From Pseudomonadota bacterium (GTDB lineage Bacteria > Pseudomonadota > Gammaproteobacteria > Xanthomonadales > Rhodanobacteraceae), in assembly GCA_025351555.1 (NCBI GenBank), contig JANXVS010000561.1, forward strand, positions 1-7,163: DNA of 7,163 nucleotides, in the 5' to 3' direction. Both the position numbers and the translations under genes were made by a program. Below, in pieces: positions 5,507-7,163 of this stretch; position 1 is the stretch's first letter, and each line of letters opens with the position of its first letter. Under the pieces are notes generated by a model. It searched no databases, was not told where the DNA came from, and worked only from the letters and a program-made list of their open reading frames with translations.

Positions 5507-7162
5507 TCAGTGCAACGTCTTGAATGTATCAGGATCGAACGCATCCACCGCAACGACTTCATTGCGCGCCGCGTCGGCCTCCTGCAGCAATTCATACTCT
5601 TCCTCGGTGATGATGCCGGCCTTCAAACCCATTTCGTCGAGCATATAGCCGGGCGCGCGATCAAGCATGCCGGCGCGCACCGCGTCGCGCAACTTGGTTT
5701 CGACCGGAATCGCACGCACCGCTTTCGTCAGCGCCGCTTCCAGCGCGCCCAGGCCAACCTCGGTCGGTGGCGGCACGAAGATGTCGGCAGTCAGATTGAT
5801 GCGTGCCTCGCGGTCTTCCAGGATGTCGCGCGCCACGCGCGCGCCAAGCTTGTCCGACGGCGGGCGAAAGCGCGCACCGAGCGGAAAGATCGTCCACGAC
5901 AGCAGCCATGCCGCGGGCCGTGCCGGTAGACTTTCGAGTATGCCGAGCAGGGCTTCCTGGATGCGATAAAGGCAATGCTCCGCGCTCCAGCACACGAGAT
6001 TGTAATTGGCCGTGGTCTTGCCCTCGTCGTGATAGCGCTTGAGCGCGCACGAGGCCAGATACATGTAGGCGAGCGCGTCGGCCAAGCGTCCGGAAATCTT
6101 CTCGCGGCGCTTGAGCGAACCGCCGAGCGTGCCCATCGCGACATCGGACAGCAGTTCGAAGGCGGCGGAGAAACGCGACAGATGCTGGTAGTAACGCGTG
6201 GTGTCTTGCGTGCGCGGCGCTGCGGCGAGTCGGCTGCCGGTCCACGCGAGTAATTTCGCTCGCGTGGAATTGCGGGCCAGCAGGTTGATGTGGCCAAAAA
6301 GTGCCTGATCGAATTTCTTCAGATCGTTGTCGGCGATCGCCGCGATCTCGTGCTGCACGAAGGGATGACAGCGGATTGCGCCCTGGCCGTAGATAATCAT
6401 CGAGCGCGTGAGGATATTCGCGCCTTCCACCGTGATGCCGATCGGCACCGCATCCCACGCGCGCGCCAGCGTATTGCGCGGCCCTTTCTGGATCGCCGCA
6501 CCGGCGCGGATATCCATCGCATCGGTGACGACTTCGCGCATGCCTTCGGTGAGGTAACACTTGGCGATTGCCGACAGCACCGCGGGTTTTTCGCCGGCGT
6601 CGAGCGCGCCGCAGGTCAGCGTACGCGTTGCCGTCATCATGTAGGTTTTGCCGGCGATACGCGCCAGCGGTTCCTCGATGCCCTCGAAGCGGCCGATCGG
6701 CGTGTCGAACTGTTCGCGCACCGTCGCGTAGGCGCCGCTGATGCGCGTGGCCATCTGCGCGGCACCGACGCTCAAGGCCGGCAGCGAGATCGAGCGCCCC
6801 GCCGCGAGGCATTCCATCAACATGCGCCAGCCCTGACCGATGCCGTCGCGGCCGCCGATCACGCAATCCAGCGGAGCGAACACATCCTTGCCGACGATCG
6901 GGCCATTCATGAACGGCACACCCATGGGGTCGTGGCGCTGGCCGATATCGACGCCCTCCAGATCGCGCGAGATCAGTGCGCAGGAGATACCGAGATCTTC
7001 CTTGTCGCCGAGCAGGTGATCCGGATCCTTGATGCGGAAGGCGAGGCCAATCAGGGTCGCGACCGGCGCCAGGGTGATATAGCGCTTCTTCCAGTTCAGG
7101 CGCAGGCCGAGCACTTCCTTGCCGTCGACCATGCGTTTTTCGACGACGCCTTCGGATTGCGT
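5507..7162 (-). CDS. fadE: Acyl-CoA dehydrogenase FadE, C-terminal 551 aa (5' end outside window)
   Basis: This FAD-dependent enzyme makes the 2,3-trans double bond in acyl-CoA, the first step of fatty-acid beta-oxidation. It is the long FadE type (E. coli FadE is about 814 aa), not the 380-aa type. The frame runs off the right edge; the Met at 7132 is internal. Family segments appear in order: EVLGLRLNWKKRYITLAPVA; NGPIVGKDVFAPLDCVIGG; GQGWRMLMECLAAGRSISLP; FEGIEEPLARIAGKTYMM; ITVEGANILTRSMIIYGQGA; IRCHPFV. The Glu of VEGANILTR (codon 6425-6427, complement) sits where medium-chain dehydrogenases have the catalytic Glu of YEGT. From GGSLKRREKISGRLADAL onward (about 6130 down to 5507) lies the FadE-specific C-terminal domain (DUF1974). 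It ends DAFDPDTFKTLH, like the DDFDPEEL end of E. coli FadE. It is followed by a thioredoxin-fold isomerase gene after 3 nt. Confidence 0.95.
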   Translation of the reverse strand, partial: TQSEGVVEKRMVDGKEVLGLRLNWKKRYITLAPVATLIGLAFRIKDPDHLLGDKEDLGISCALISRDLEGVDIGQRHDPMGVPFMNGPIVGKDVFAPLDCVIGGRDGIGQGWRMLMECLAAGRSISLPALSVGAAQMATRISGAYATVREQFDTPIGRFEGIEEPLARIAGKTYMMTATRTLTCGALDAGEKPAVLSAIAKCYLTEGMREVVTDAMDIRAGAAIQKGPRNTLARAWDAVPIGITVEGANILTRSMIIYGQGAIRCHPFVQHEIAAIADNDLKKFDQALFGHINLLARNSTRAKLLAWTGSRLAAAPRTQDTTRYYQHLSRFSAAFELLSDVAMGTLGGSLKRREKISGRLADALAYMYLASCALKRYHDEGKTTANYNLVCWSAEHCLYRIQEALLGILESLPARPAAWLLSWTIFPLGARFRPPSDKLGARVARDILEDREARINLTADIFVPPPTEVGLGALEAALTKAVRAIPVETKLRDAVRAGMLDRAPGYMLDEMGLKAGIITEEEYELLQEADAARNEVVAVDAFDPDTFKTLH

Positions 7163-7163
7163 C

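Noticed and set aside
5661..6866. 401-codon minus-strand open frame inside fadE
   Set aside because: It is an Arg/His-rich shadow frame; the fadE frame matches E. coli FadE along its whole visible length.

Overview
The window is about 7.2 kb of GC-rich bacterial chromosome with dense, ordinary-looking gene order. It contains a large FadE-type acyl-CoA dehydrogenase, an SppA protease ending in a YCFC tail, DUF4124-type envelope proteins and small Ala-rich lipoproteins. Together these suggest a gammaproteobacterium of the Xanthomonadales (Rhodanobacteraceae or Xanthomonadaceae). That placement is inference from gene content and protein style; no rRNA or other marker is present. I see no mobile element, CRISPR array, tRNA or rRNA gene.

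Left part (1-1017): the window opens inside sppA (+), which carries the Ser nucleophile and the whole C-terminal domain. A good stem plus T-run terminator follows it. Converging on it is a 72-aa lipoprotein gene (-).

Middle (1109-3243, +): three genes run head to tail. They are an NADP(H)-type short-chain dehydrogenase/reductase, an AlkA-type 3-methyladenine DNA glycosylase that overlaps its 3' end, and an Ogt/MGMT-type O6-alkylguanine-DNA methyltransferase. The last two repair different alkylation lesions and look like one repair operon. The alkA reading frame is broken: its N-terminal domain is in one frame and its HhH-GPD catalytic domain in another. The linker between them looks about 15 residues short, which points to a small out-of-frame deletion or an assembly error.

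Right part (3250-7163, all -): transcription runs right to left. A truncated fadE (fatty-acid beta-oxidation) is followed 3 nt later by a thioredoxin-fold isomerase of the 2-hydroxychromene-2-carboxylate isomerase/DsbA family. Next, after a 226-nt gap, comes a 180-aa coiled-coil lipoprotein with clear 11-residue repeats. After a 204-nt gap comes a secreted DUF4124 protein that converges on ogt with only 6 nt between the stops.

No new multi-gene system is evident. The points most worth a second look are the disrupted alkA, the hendecad-repeat lipoprotein, and the tight fadE-isomerase pair.
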